This document shows, piece after piece, positions 18,139 to 26,327 of a stretch of 47,568 bases of DNA (position 1 is the first letter of the stretch; each line of letters opens with the position of its first letter). Origin of the DNA: Terriglobia bacterium (GTDB taxonomy: Bacteria; Acidobacteriota; Terriglobia; Acidiferrales; UBA7541); the NCBI GenBank assembly GCA_020072805.1, contig JAIQGC010000024.1, positions 1-47,568 on the forward strand. Reading direction: 5' to 3'. The position numbers and the translations under genes were made by a program. Under the pieces are notes generated by a model. That model ran no database searches. It had not been told where the DNA came from and saw nothing but the letters and a program-made list of their open reading frames with translations.

Positions 18139-19803
18139 TTACACGCCCCGGCGAAAATTCTCGATCAAGTGTTCACACGTCCGCAGCGCAAACGCCAGGA
18201 TGCTGATTGTCGTTGTCTTGTCCGTGGAGTTCAGAAATACGCTGGCATCGCACACATAGAGATTGGACACATCGTGCGTCTGGCCAAAACGGTTGGTCAC
18301 CGCGCTCTTTGCATCGTTGCACATCCGGCACGTTCCGGTTTCATGCAGGCTCCAGCCGGGGATGAAGGGTTCATTCGCCGCTCCCTCATACACACCCCCG
18401 GCGGACCGGATAATCTCCGCGCATACATCCTTTGAATGCTCCCACATCTTCAGAACATTTTCGTCCCATTGGAAATGAATGCGCGCAACGGGAATTCCAT
18501 AAACGTCCTTCACTTCAGGATCAAGGTCCACGTAGTTGGTGTCCGACCGCAGCGTGGGCGCCTGAATCGTGAAATTCACGGGCGTGGGATACCGCCGCCG
18601 GACTTCGCGCTTGTACCCTGCCCCAAATCCCTCCGCCTGAACCGCGCACCACGGATATTCCGTGCAGCCGCCCCCGGGGTACACGGAATACCCGCGAATA
18701 AATTTTTCCTCCCGCGGGTTCTTCAGGTTCTGCCAGCGCGGCATCCACACCACCGTAATGTCACCAACGCTGTCTGGAAAACTCGGCTGTCCCCGCAATT
18801 GCGGCAAATGGCCGCGCGCGGACTCTCCATAGAGATGGTCGCAGAGGTTCCGCCCCAGCTGGCCGCTCGAATTCGCAATCCCGTCCGGCCAATGACTCGA
18901 TTTCGAATTGAGCATGATGCGCGCGGATTCGATGCAGGATGCGGCCACGACGACGGCCCGGCCGTACACCTCGACTTCCTGTTTCGTTTTGCGGTCAATG
19001 TACGCCACACCCTTGGCCATCCCGTTCTCATCCACGAGGATGTTTCTTGCCAGCGCGTCCGTGCGCAGTTCCAGATTCTTCGTCGCCTCCGCCTTCGGCA
19101 GAAACCTCCAGGGCGTGGAGAAAAACGACCCGGTATCGCATCCAAATGTGCACGCCCCGCAGAAGTGACACCGCGGATGTCCCCCAAGATCTTCCGTGAG
19201 CTGCGCGATGCGGTCCGGCAGGAACGGCACACCGGCCTTTTCCGCGCCCTTCTGCAGGATGTGATCCAGGCAGCGAAGGTTAAACGGCGGCAGGTACTCG
19301 CCGTCGGGGTTGCTGGGCCTGTTCTGGACCGTACTGGCCACGCCGATCATCCGCTCCACGCGGCTGTAATAGGGGGCCATCTCCTCATACGTCACCGGCC
19401 AGTCCACGTCGTACCCATCGAGCGACGCCGCATGAAAATCAATATCGCCGAACCGCGCCGAAGATCTCCCCCAGAAATTCGTCTTTCCGCCCACCGCGAA
19501 ACATCTCGGCCACATCCAATCTGTCCCCGGAGCCGTGGTGTAACCGATTTCGTGTTCCCAAATGTCTTGCCCCCATTCGGAATCCACGAACCCGGGATAT
19601 CCCGTTCGCTCGCCGGGATCGCCGAACCCGCGGAACTTCATCTCCCAGGGCATGCGGTGATTGCGGAAGTCCTTCCGCGGATCGAGCCTTCGTCCGGCAT
19701 TCAGGGCGCAAACCTTAAGTCCTGCTTCGCACAGCGTCTTGATCGCCATGCCGCCGCCAGCCCCGGTTCCAATCACGATCACGTCATAGAGTTGTTTCGG
19801 CAT
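18139..19803 (-). CDS. GMC-family FAD oxidoreductase (large subunit, sugar dehydrogenase type)
   Basis: A 554-aa flavoprotein of the glucose-methanol-choline family, related to the large subunit of membrane gluconate and glucoside-3-dehydrogenases. The FAD-binding GTGAGGG motif is at residues 12-18, and GGKTNFWGRSSARF marks the second GMC signature region. A Cys cluster, CHFCGACTFGCD (about 207-218), is usual in this subgroup. The C-terminal active-site region has a His in SLHETGTCRM and an Asn in SVFLNSTDKT. It has no signal peptide. The small Tat-bearing subunit, six bases upstream, would carry it through the membrane folded. The Gfo/Idh/MocA and DUF1080 genes next door suggest oxidation of glycosides at C3. 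Confidence 0.9.
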   Translation of the reverse strand: MPKQLYDVIVIGTGAGGGMAIKTLCEAGLKVCALNAGRRLDPRKDFRNHRMPWEMKFRGFGDPGERTGYPGFVDSEWGQDIWEHEIGYTTAPGTDWMWPRCFAVGGKTNFWGRSSARFGDIDFHAASLDGYDVDWPVTYEEMAPYYSRVERMIGVASTVQNRPSNPDGEYLPPFNLRCLDHILQKGAEKAGVPFLPDRIAQLTEDLGGHPRCHFCGACTFGCDTGSFFSTPWRFLPKAEATKNLELRTDALARNILVDENGMAKGVAYIDRKTKQEVEVYGRAVVVAASCIESARIMLNSKSSHWPDGIANSSGQLGRNLCDHLYGESARGHLPQLRGQPSFPDSVGDITVVWMPRWQNLKNPREEKFIRGYSVYPGGGCTEYPWCAVQAEGFGAGYKREVRRRYPTPVNFTIQAPTLRSDTNYVDLDPEVKDVYGIPVARIHFQWDENVLKMWEHSKDVCAEIIRSAGGVYEGAANEPFIPGWSLHETGTCRMCNDAKSAVTNRFGQTHDVSNLYVCDASVFLNSTDKTTTISILAFALRTCEHLIENFRRGV

Positions 19804-19809
19804 GACTGT

Positions 19810-20424
19810 TCACCATTTTGGAGGCGGAAGATGCCTGTGTTCCGGATCGCCCGCATGCGGACAAGCCGGGGATTCCGCATAGAACTTCAGCGCGGGATTG
19901 TCCAAATCCCTATACCCAATTTCACTGCTATAGAAGCCCATGGCCGTCAATTCCTTGATGCTGCTGAAAAAATCCCGCCCTTCTTCCTCCCCTTCCCGGT
20001 GCCTGGACTTGTACGCGAGCGGCTCAAGTATGTCCGCTTGCTGTGCTTCGGATAGTTCCAAAAACGCGCGCCCCTTTAGTCGCTGCGCATGGACATTCAG
20101 CCACGTCATCCCGGTACGGAATTTGTATTGCCTTGCCCGGTCATGTGCCACCATGAAATCCACAAATTCAGCCACGCCGGCCTCGCGCGCTCCCGGCCCG
20201 TCATCGCTCGGAATAATCATCTCCGTCAGGCGCTCGACCAGCGCGTACTCCTGCGCGGTGCAGAATTGCGCTGTGTATTTCGCCGGCTTGATCTGCTGTG
20301 CGCCTGCCGCTGCCGGGTGGGCGCAGGCAAATACCCACTTCGTGAACCCCGGATAGTGCGAGGCGACCGCTGCCATCGCCATGATGCGCAAGATTTCGCG
20401 GCGCTGAAGATCCTGTCCTGCCAT
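19810..20424 (-). CDS. Gluconate 2-dehydrogenase subunit 3-like protein (Tat hitchhiker subunit)
   Basis: A 204-aa small subunit that accompanies GMC dehydrogenases. A twin-arginine motif, QRREILRIMAM, lies at residues 7-17 and is followed by a weakly hydrophobic segment. The mature domain has the family pattern LVERLTEMIIPSDDGPGARE and GVAEFVDFMV. Known members help export and stabilise the flavoprotein, and in lactose-3-dehydrogenase-like complexes they pair with a cytochrome. The gene is directly upstream of the GMC gene (six-base gap), so both are one operon. The 244 bases to the divergent Gfo/Idh/MocA gene would hold promoters for both directions. Confidence 0.88.
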   Translation of the reverse strand: MAGQDLQRREILRIMAMAAVASHYPGFTKWVFACAHPAAAGAQQIKPAKYTAQFCTAQEYALVERLTEMIIPSDDGPGAREAGVAEFVDFMVAHDRARQYKFRTGMTWLNVHAQRLKGRAFLELSEAQQADILEPLAYKSRHREGEEEGRDFFSSIKELTAMGFYSSEIGYRDLDNPALKFYAESPACPHAGDPEHRHLPPPKW

Positions 20425-20537
20425 TCCTCACCCCGGCATCGGACTCTTCCGATGAATTAGCCGGGCCGATTTTCTCCGAAAGGCCGGAACTGCGCAAGCG
20501 AATAGCTCATTGCTCACGGAGAGCGCACTGAGGAAAC

Positions 20538-20566
20538 TTGACAAGCCCCGCGACAGAGCGTAAAAG
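20538..20566 (+). promoter_or_regulatory. Sigma-70 promoter for the Gfo/Idh/MocA-DUF1080 operon
   Basis: A perfect -35 TTGACA (20538-20543) and a -10-like TAAAAG (20561-20566) with a 17-base spacer, about 100 bases upstream of ATG 20669. The predicted transcription start, near 20573, falls inside an 18-bp palindrome that could be an operator. Confidence 0.5.
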
Positions 20567-20571
20567 AAGGG

Positions 20572-20589
20572 CGCAAGATTTTGCTTGCG
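20572..20589. promoter_or_regulatory. Palindromic operator candidate at the predicted transcription start
   Basis: CGCAAGATTTTGCTTGCG has perfect 6-bp inverted arms around a 6-bp centre and overlaps the inferred start of transcription of the promoter at 20538-20566. A dimeric repressor bound here would block initiation. It resembles sites of LacI- or GntR-type sugar regulators only in its symmetry; no regulator gene is next to it. Confidence 0.4.
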
Positions 20590-20668
20590 GAAGCCAATTG
20601 CAAAGTTTCAATTCAGCTTGCGCGCAGGAAGCGCTGACACCTTTATCAGCGCCAGAGGGAACGCATTT

Positions 20669-22021
20669 ATGCCAAAGTCCGATTTCTCCCGCCGTGAATT
20701 CCTGCAGGCCAGCGCCGGAGCGCTGAGCGTGTCTCTAGCCCCCGGCGCCATCCTCCGGGATCCCGATCCTTCCCTCGCATCGCCTCGGTCCGTGCCGCCC
20801 AGCGACCGGGTCCGCTTCGGAATTGTGGGCGTTGGCATGGAAGGCACCGGGCTGCTGACCACTGCCGTCCAGCTTCCCGGAGTCGAGTGCGTTGCCGCTT
20901 GCGATCTCTACGATGGCCGCCACGAACTGGCCAGGGAGATTGCCGGAAAATCCATTCGCACCACGCGCCGTTACAAGGAATTGCTCGACGACAAAGCGAT
21001 CGATGCCATCCTCATTGCCGTTCCCGACCATTGGCACAAACAGGTCCTGGTGGACGCCGTCGCCGCCGGCAAGGATGTCTACTGCGAAAAACCCATGTCG
21101 CACAGCCCCGCGGACGGCGTGGAAATGGTCGCGGCCGCAAAAAAAACGGACCGCATCGTGCAAATCGGCGCGCAGCGCACAAGTTCCGTTCTCTGCGCGA
21201 AGGCCAAGGAACTCTACGACAGCGGAGCCATCGGTGAACTCAGCCTGGTCGAGGCCACCTACGGCCGCAACGATCCCACCGGGGCTTGGCAATACCCGCC
21301 CCCGGCGGATTTGTCCCCGGACAATCTCGATTGGGACACCTGGCTGGGCAGCGCCCCTAAGAAACCTTTTGACCCCTATCTCTTCGCGCGCTGGCGTTGC
21401 TGGAAGGAATACGGAACGGGCGTCGCCGGCGACTTGCTCGTTCACTTGATCAGCGGAATGCAATTCGTTCTCGGAATCAATGAAGCGCCCAAACGCGCCT
21501 CCGCCTTCGGCGGCATTTTTCGCTGGAAGGACGGGCGCAATACTCCCGACGTGCATCCGGTTCTCTTTGAATACGCCAACGTCCCGGTGTATATGCGCCT
21601 GACGCTGGGAACCGAAAGTCCCGAAGTAACACGCTTCATGGGTTCGAAAGGCATCATCGAACTTTCCGAGTTTGCCCTCAGCTACACTCCGCAACCCGGA
21701 ATTGATCTGGCGCCAAGCTATTACTGTTATGGGCTTCCCAGCCGCCTCAAGGATGCCTATTTCAAGCAGTGGCATGCGGACCACGACCCCAAGCCCGGCG
21801 AAGAGCCCGCTCCGCAGACCGTGAGCTATCGCGGGAACGATTATGACGATCTGCGGCCGCATCTCTGGAAATTTTTTCAGTCCGTCAAGTCGCGCAAGCC
21901 GGTCGTCCAGGACGTTGTGTTCGGTCACCACGCCGCCCTCGGCTGTCATATGGCCAATGAGTCTTACTACCGAAAGTCCCCCGTTTACTGGGACCCGGCT
22001 TCGCAGACCATCAAATCCTAG
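20669..22021 (+). CDS. Tat-exported Gfo/Idh/MocA-family oxidoreductase
   Basis: A 450-aa NAD(P)-type sugar oxidoreductase. ATG 20669, preceded by AGAGGG, gives a good Tat leader (SRREFLQAS, about residues 6-14). The Rossmann domain begins VRFGIVGVGMEGTG (about 49-62), and the family Glu-Lys-Pro dyad is in DVYCEKPMSH. The C-terminal alpha/beta domain has GVAGDLLVHLISGMQF. Such exported members are abundant in Acidobacteriota, Planctomycetota and Verrucomicrobiota and often sit beside DUF1080 hydrolases. Several act on 3-keto sugars or on glycosides with a tightly bound cofactor. The DUF1080 gene follows after 37 bases, so they form an operon. The exact substrate is unknown. Confidence 0.9.
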   Translation: MPKSDFSRREFLQASAGALSVSLAPGAILRDPDPSLASPRSVPPSDRVRFGIVGVGMEGTGLLTTAVQLPGVECVAACDLYDGRHELAREIAGKSIRTTRRYKELLDDKAIDAILIAVPDHWHKQVLVDAVAAGKDVYCEKPMSHSPADGVEMVAAAKKTDRIVQIGAQRTSSVLCAKAKELYDSGAIGELSLVEATYGRNDPTGAWQYPPPADLSPDNLDWDTWLGSAPKKPFDPYLFARWRCWKEYGTGVAGDLLVHLISGMQFVLGINEAPKRASAFGGIFRWKDGRNTPDVHPVLFEYANVPVYMRLTLGTESPEVTRFMGSKGIIELSEFALSYTPQPGIDLAPSYYCYGLPSRLKDAYFKQWHADHDPKPGEEPAPQTVSYRGNDYDDLRPHLWKFFQSVKSRKPVVQDVVFGHHAALGCHMANESYYRKSPVYWDPASQTIKS

Positions 22022-22058
22022 CCGCCGCCTGGCGCCAGCCGGAAGGGATGCAAACATT

Positions 22059-23045
22059 ATGAACAGGAAGAAGACCGCTTTCGCTCTCCTCATGGCCATC
22101 CTATTCCTTTCCGCCGCTGCAGTTTCCCGCGGACGGACATCCCCCTCCGGCAGCTCCGCGCCGGCAGAGGAATCCGCCAAACCCTTTCTGGGGCGCTGGG
22201 ATTTGACGCTCAAGGCCCCCGAGCGCGAATATCCCTCCTGGCTGGAGTTGCGCGAGGAAGAAGGACAGTTGAAGGCCCAGATGGTCGGCCGTTGGGGCAA
22301 CGCACGTCCGCTTCCCAAAGTGGAAATCGCCCATGGCCGCTTCACTTTCGTTTCTCCCAAAGAAGAAGAAGGACGCTCCGACGATATGGTCTTCCAGGGA
22401 ACTCTTTCCGGACAAATCCTGTCGGGAACTACCACCGGGCCGGACGGAGCCATCTGGCAATGGACCGGCCAGAAAGCGCCGGCCCTCAAGAGAACAACCG
22501 CCCCAGACTGGGGAGAGCCAACTTCACTGTTCGACGGAAAAAGTCTTTCCGGATGGAAGATGGACAAGCCCGGAGCATCGGTGTGGAAGGTCGAAAACGG
22601 CAACTTGCTGTCCCCGGGGAATGGTCCCGAACTGATCCATGATTCCCCATTCGAGGATTTCAAACTGCATGTCGAATTCAAATGCGATGCGGATTCCAAT
22701 AGCGGCGTCTATTTGCGCGGCCGCTACGAAGTCCAGGTGGAAACAGACTCCCTCGACGAGCCACCCAGCCACCACATGGGCGCCGTCTACGGTTTCCTGG
22801 CCGCTTCACCGGAACTTCCCCGCAGACCCGGAGAATGGCAGACCTACGATATCACCCTGGTCGGGCGCTGGATCACTGTTGTCCAAAACGGCCGGACGAT
22901 TATTGATAACAAGGAAATCCCTGGTATTACCGGCGGCGCCCTGGACAGTCACGAAGAACTGCCCGGACCTATCTACCTCCAAGGGAGCGAAAAAGGGCAT
23001 GTAGCTTTTCGCAACATCGTGATCACCCCCGCGAAGAACAACTGA
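22059..23045 (+). CDS. DUF1080 (3-keto-glycoside hydrolase-like) exported protein
   Basis: A 328-aa product from ATG 22059, after GGAAGGGA, with a signal peptide (hydrophobic 6-22). An N-terminal beta domain of about 100 residues (FLGRWDLTLKAPE, then MVFQGTLSG) precedes a DUF1080 jelly roll starting at SLFDGKSLSGWKM. That domain includes FKCDADSNSGVYLRG, typical of the family, and ends with IYLQGSEKGHVAFRNIVI. DUF1080 enzymes are known to cleave 3-keto-glucosides and 3-keto-disaccharides by an elimination-type route. Together with the GMC dehydrogenase and Gfo/Idh/MocA genes beside it, this suggests oxidise-then-cleave breakdown of glycosides in the periplasm. Confidence 0.9.
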   Translation: MNRKKTAFALLMAILFLSAAAVSRGRTSPSGSSAPAEESAKPFLGRWDLTLKAPEREYPSWLELREEEGQLKAQMVGRWGNARPLPKVEIAHGRFTFVSPKEEEGRSDDMVFQGTLSGQILSGTTTGPDGAIWQWTGQKAPALKRTTAPDWGEPTSLFDGKSLSGWKMDKPGASVWKVENGNLLSPGNGPELIHDSPFEDFKLHVEFKCDADSNSGVYLRGRYEVQVETDSLDEPPSHHMGAVYGFLAASPELPRRPGEWQTYDITLVGRWITVVQNGRTIIDNKEIPGITGGALDSHEELPGPIYLQGSEKGHVAFRNIVITPAKNN

Positions 23046-23157
23046 AAACCAACCGCCCCCGAGTACCGCACAAAGTCCCAGCGTGCGGCGCCGATCTTCT
23101 GCCGGATTTCCTCTTATTCGGCGGGCATTCCCCCGCGCAGTCCCCGCGCGCCTGCTT

Positions 23158-23733
23158 CTACAGCCTCGTCCGGATCACAATCAGCAGATACACCCACAGC
23201 CCGCCCATGAAATGCCAGTAAATCGTCACGGCCTCGAACAGGGACCCGCTCACCACCCGCGCCTTCCCCGCCAGCCGCGCCACCACATACGCGAGCGCCA
23301 CGATTCCTCCCACCAGATGCAGCCCATGAATCCCCGTCAGCACATAAAAAAAAGAACTGCTCGGGTTGCTCGCCAGAAATACTCCCCGCCCCGCCAGTTG
23401 CCACCACGCAAACGCCTGCCCCAGCACGAACAGCATTCCCAGGCTCAGCGTCGCCTGCAGCCAGCGCAATCCGCTCTCTGGCGCCTCCCCGGGCTTTCGC
23501 CTCGCCATCTCCAGCGTCAGGCTGCTCAGGAGAATCACCACCGTATTGAAATAGACCATCCCCGGCAGTTGCACATGCTGCCAGTCCGGATCCGATCCCT
23601 GCCGCACGATGATCGCGCTGGTCAGCGCCGCAAACGCCATGACGATCGCCGCAATCCCCAGCCAGATTCCCGCCCGCGCCGCCTGCGTCGCTTCCGCCTT
23701 CTTCGCCGCCTCGCTCTTTTCGTCCCCGATCAT
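23158..23733 (-). CDS. Haem-copper oxidase subunit III-like membrane protein
   Basis: A 191-aa protein from ATG 23733, with an acidic cytoplasmic N-terminus and five hydrophobic segments, as in short subunit III of cytochrome c/quinol oxidases. Signature stretches are LPGMVYFNTVVILLSS, FFYVLTGIHGLHLVGGIVAL and the C-terminal TIYWHFMGGLWVYLLIVI. The in-frame extension upstream is Arg-rich and unlikely to be translated. No subunit I or II gene is near, so it is an orphan subunit III, perhaps serving an oxidase encoded elsewhere or a divergent one. The Cys-rich CXXCH protein 214 bases upstream on the same strand may be linked. Confidence 0.85.
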   Translation of the reverse strand: MIGDEKSEAAKKAEATQAARAGIWLGIAAIVMAFAALTSAIIVRQGSDPDWQHVQLPGMVYFNTVVILLSSLTLEMARRKPGEAPESGLRWLQATLSLGMLFVLGQAFAWWQLAGRGVFLASNPSSSFFYVLTGIHGLHLVGGIVALAYVVARLAGKARVVSGSLFEAVTIYWHFMGGLWVYLLIVIRTRL

Positions 23734-23947
23734 CGTTCCGCCTCGCTTCCCCGCGCCGCCACGCCGGCTCGTCCGCGCCCACAAGAATAACGCGTTTTCG
23801 CGCGAATCGGCGCAAATCCGCGCAAGAATCCGCCGCACCTCCTCAATATTTCATTGTTGGGAATTGTAAACCTGCTGATCCGTGCTTCGCCGGAGTTCCG
23901 CGGACTGCCCGCGCCGTCCGCCCGCGCCCCAAACCGGTCCCGCCCGC

Positions 23948-24559
23948 TTACATCGGCAGTGTCTGCTTCTTCGCCCGCGCCTGCGGCAGAATTTCCCCCA
24001 TCGCCCCTCTCTGCCACGGGCGGTCCACCACCAGCTCCGGATGCTCGCGCCGGAACGTTTCCGCAATGTGGCAGTTCCAGCACACCGGCCAGGAAGTCGC
24101 AAACGCTTCCGGCAATTTCTCCGCCGGCAGTTCACTCCACAAGCGCGTCTTGCGATCCGCTCCCAGCAGCGCCGGGGGATGATCGTGCCACTGCAATTCG
24201 CCGAACGGCGCTTTGCAGAATACACAACATTCCCCCTTGTAAAATTTCCCCACCGTGTTCTTCACCAGGCACCCTTCCGGATCCGCCTGCACCTGGCTCA
24301 GGCATTCCTGACCGCAGTCCTGCCGCTCTGGCCACCGCGTGCAGTCCTTCAAGTGAATCTTCGCCCCGCCCCACAGCGCCTTGCGCGCCGCATCCGCCGC
24401 GTCCACCTCGACCGCAACCGTCTGCTTCGTTTCCGGGCAGCTAACCAGCCTCTTTCCCCGGTAGCCCAGCCACGAGCGCACAAATTGAACCCATTCGTAT
24501 CCGAGATAGCCAAGGACTAAAGCGAGGGCTGCTATAAGCAGAGAATTCATGGAAGCCAT
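23948..24559 (-). CDS. Membrane-anchored Cys-rich protein with one CXXCH
   Basis: A 203-aa product with one N-terminal transmembrane helix (about 5-22) and a Cys-rich domain. Motifs are VSCPETKQTVAVEVD, then CTRWPERQDCGQECLSQ, CLVKN, GECCVFCK and finally CWNCH, a single CXXCH. The spaced Cys pairs suggest a metal- or disulphide-holding fold, and the CXXCH could bind one haem c if the domain faces the periplasm. Start ATG 24559 is six bases after GGGAGG. I know similar proteins only as hypothetical in acidobacterial genomes. Its neighbour encodes an oxidase subunit III, so an electron-transfer or oxidase-assembly role is possible. Confidence 0.7.
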   Translation of the reverse strand: MASMNSLLIAALALVLGYLGYEWVQFVRSWLGYRGKRLVSCPETKQTVAVEVDAADAARKALWGGAKIHLKDCTRWPERQDCGQECLSQVQADPEGCLVKNTVGKFYKGECCVFCKAPFGELQWHDHPPALLGADRKTRLWSELPAEKLPEAFATSWPVCWNCHIAETFRREHPELVVDRPWQRGAMGEILPQARAKKQTLPM

Positions 24560-24705
24560 GGAAACCTCCCGTGTCCCGATTCACCCGAATCCAGGACCTA
24601 GGCCTAACTAGATGAATGCAGAATACTACCCCTTCTTCTCTTCTTCAACGCGTATCTTTTTGCTTCCTCCCAACAGTACCTCCCTGCCCCTCGCCACCAT
24701 CGCGT

Positions 24706-24739
24706 GCAAAAAAAGAGGCGCGCCCCTCGGCGCGCCTCT
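24706..24739 (-). terminator. Rho-independent terminator after the aminotransferase gene
   Basis: A perfect 10-bp stem (AGAGGCGCGC at 24714-24723, pairing with 24730-24739) with a six-base loop. On the minus strand it is followed directly by a run of seven T. It lies 29 bases past the aminotransferase stop, a classic intrinsic terminator. The opposite strand also has a T run, but it starts seven bases after the stem. Confidence 0.85.
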
Positions 24740-24767
24740 CGAACAGTTTTTTTCTTTCCTCCCTCGC

Positions 24768-26123
24768 TCAGGAGGTCAGCTCCCGCGCCGCCTCCGCAAA
24801 GATCTTGGTGTGCAGATCCACGTCGGCTTCGCTCGTCGCCGGGCACATCAGCGCCATATTATGAAACGGCGTCAGCAGCACCCCGCGGTTGAGCGCATGC
24901 AAATGCAGAAAGCGCTCCAGTTCGAAATCCCCCGCCGCCGCCGACTCTCCACCGTTGCGCGGCGCCGGATTGCAGAACGTGTACTCCGCCCGGCATCCCA
25001 GCTGCTGAATATTCCACGGCAGCCCCCTCGCCGCAATCTCCTTGGCTACGCCGTCGTTAAACCGCTTGGCCAGCGGAATCATCTTCTTGTATGCATCCGC
25101 CGTCAGCACTTTCTCGAGCGTCACCCTCATCGCCGCCAGCGAAAGCGCGTTGCCCGCCAGCGTTCCCCCGATCCCGCCTACGTCGCAATCCTCCAGATTG
25201 ATCCGCGCCGCAATCCGCCGCGCCACGTCCTCCGAGCACCCGTACGTGCCCCCGGGAATTCCGCTCCCGATCGGCTTGCCCATCACGAACAGGTCCGGCT
25301 CAAGATTCCATTCCTTCGTGCACCCGCCCGGCCCCGCGCAGATCGTGTGCGTTTCGTCGGCAATCAGCAGTGACCCGTACTTGCGGATCAGTTCCCGCGC
25401 CGCTTTCCAATAGCCATTGACCGGCAGAATGATCCCCACGTTGGTCATGGCCGGCTCCGCCAGCACGCAGGCTACGTCGTGATGCTTCAGCGCATCCTCC
25501 AGCGCCCCCAGATCATTGAACTCCACCACCCGCGTCGTCTCCGCCGGATTCACCGCCGGCCCCAGATTCCCCCGCCGCGGCCCCACCACGCCATCCTTTA
25601 GAGAAACAACCGTCTCGTCCACCGTCCCGTGATAACAATAATGAAACACCAGAATCTTCGACCGCTGCGTGATCTCCCGGCAAATCCGAATCGCAAACCG
25701 GTTCGCGTCCGTGGCCGTCAGCGTGAACTGCCAGTACGGCAGCCCGAACCGCCGTTTCAGCTCTTCGCCGACCCACACCGCATCCTCCGTCGGCAGCATG
25801 AACGTAATTCCCTCGCGCAGCCTCTTGCAAATCGCCTCCGCCACCACTTCCGGCGAATGCCCGGTCATCGCTCCCGTGTCGCCCAGGCACAAATCCACGT
25901 ACTCGCGCCCGTCCACGCAGGTAAAGTGCGCCCCCTTGGCCGTCTTCACAAATACCGGAAACGCACCCGCCCACTTCTTCATCCAGTTCATCGGCACGCC
26001 GCCCAGCAGTGACCCCTGCGCCCGGTTGTAGAGTTCCGCCGACCGCGGATGCTCGGCGATAAATCTCTTTTCTTCGCGCTCGTGCAATTTCTTCAGCTTC
26101 TCGTGATCGATTTTCGCCGCCAT
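24768..26123 (-). CDS. PLP-dependent class III aminotransferase (GSA aminomutase-like)
   Basis: A 451-aa fold-type I PLP enzyme of the glutamate-1-semialdehyde aminomutase/omega-transaminase group. Visible motifs are VDLCLGDTGAMTGHSP near 75-90, FHYCYHGTVDETV with the ring-stacking aromatic, LIADETHTICAGPGG with the Asp that holds the PLP nitrogen, and VMGKPIGSGIPGG with the Schiff-base Lys. A true hemL is usually about 430 aa and has GTEA in the pocket. Here the corresponding stretch reads TATDANRF, so an amino-acid or amine transaminase is more likely than haem synthesis. It ends with a strong terminator. The two FAD oxidoreductases upstream on the same strand may belong to the same amine pathway. 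Confidence 0.85.
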   Translation of the reverse strand: MAAKIDHEKLKKLHEREEKRFIAEHPRSAELYNRAQGSLLGGVPMNWMKKWAGAFPVFVKTAKGAHFTCVDGREYVDLCLGDTGAMTGHSPEVVAEAICKRLREGITFMLPTEDAVWVGEELKRRFGLPYWQFTLTATDANRFAIRICREITQRSKILVFHYCYHGTVDETVVSLKDGVVGPRRGNLGPAVNPAETTRVVEFNDLGALEDALKHHDVACVLAEPAMTNVGIILPVNGYWKAARELIRKYGSLLIADETHTICAGPGGCTKEWNLEPDLFVMGKPIGSGIPGGTYGCSEDVARRIAARINLEDCDVGGIGGTLAGNALSLAAMRVTLEKVLTADAYKKMIPLAKRFNDGVAKEIAARGLPWNIQQLGCRAEYTFCNPAPRNGGESAAAGDFELERFLHLHALNRGVLLTPFHNMALMCPATSEADVDLHTKIFAEAARELTS

Positions 26124-26223
26124 ATTCTCCGCCGTCGTTTAGGTTGATATCCCTCGGGACCGGCAACCGCCGCATCCTCCGGACCGCGATCCAGTCTGCT
26201 GAAATAGTCCCCTTTGACAGGGG

Positions 26224-26243
26224 GTCGGAGCTTCAGCTCCGAC
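26224..26243. repeat. GTCGGAGCT palindrome in intergenic DNA
   Basis: A perfect 9-bp inverted repeat (GTCGGAGCT / AGCTCCGAC) around TC lies between the aminotransferase and FAD oxidoreductase genes. It is followed by ATCGGGCTTTAGCCCCTGA. It belongs in style to the GGCTTCAGCC palindromes seen at 34.6-35.6 kb and is probably a dispersed repeat rather than an operator. Confidence 0.5.
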
Positions 26244-26327
26244 AGTAACCCTTTGCCCTCAATCGGGCTTTAGCCCCTGAGGAATTGCATTTCCCCTATT
26301 TCTGCAACCTGCTGGGAAATGCTGGAA

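Noticed and set aside
18436-20055. 539-codon plus frame opposite the GMC and small-subunit genes
   Set aside because: Antisense to well-supported flavoprotein genes; no recognisable domain or ribosome site.
20735-22699. 654-codon minus frame opposite Gfo/Idh/MocA and DUF1080
   Set aside because: Spans two real genes antisense and lacks domain patterns.
24768-26123. Haem-biosynthesis hemL (glutamate-1-semialdehyde aminomutase)
   Set aside because: Substrate-pocket motif differs from true hemL and no haem genes are near, so only the broader family is assigned.
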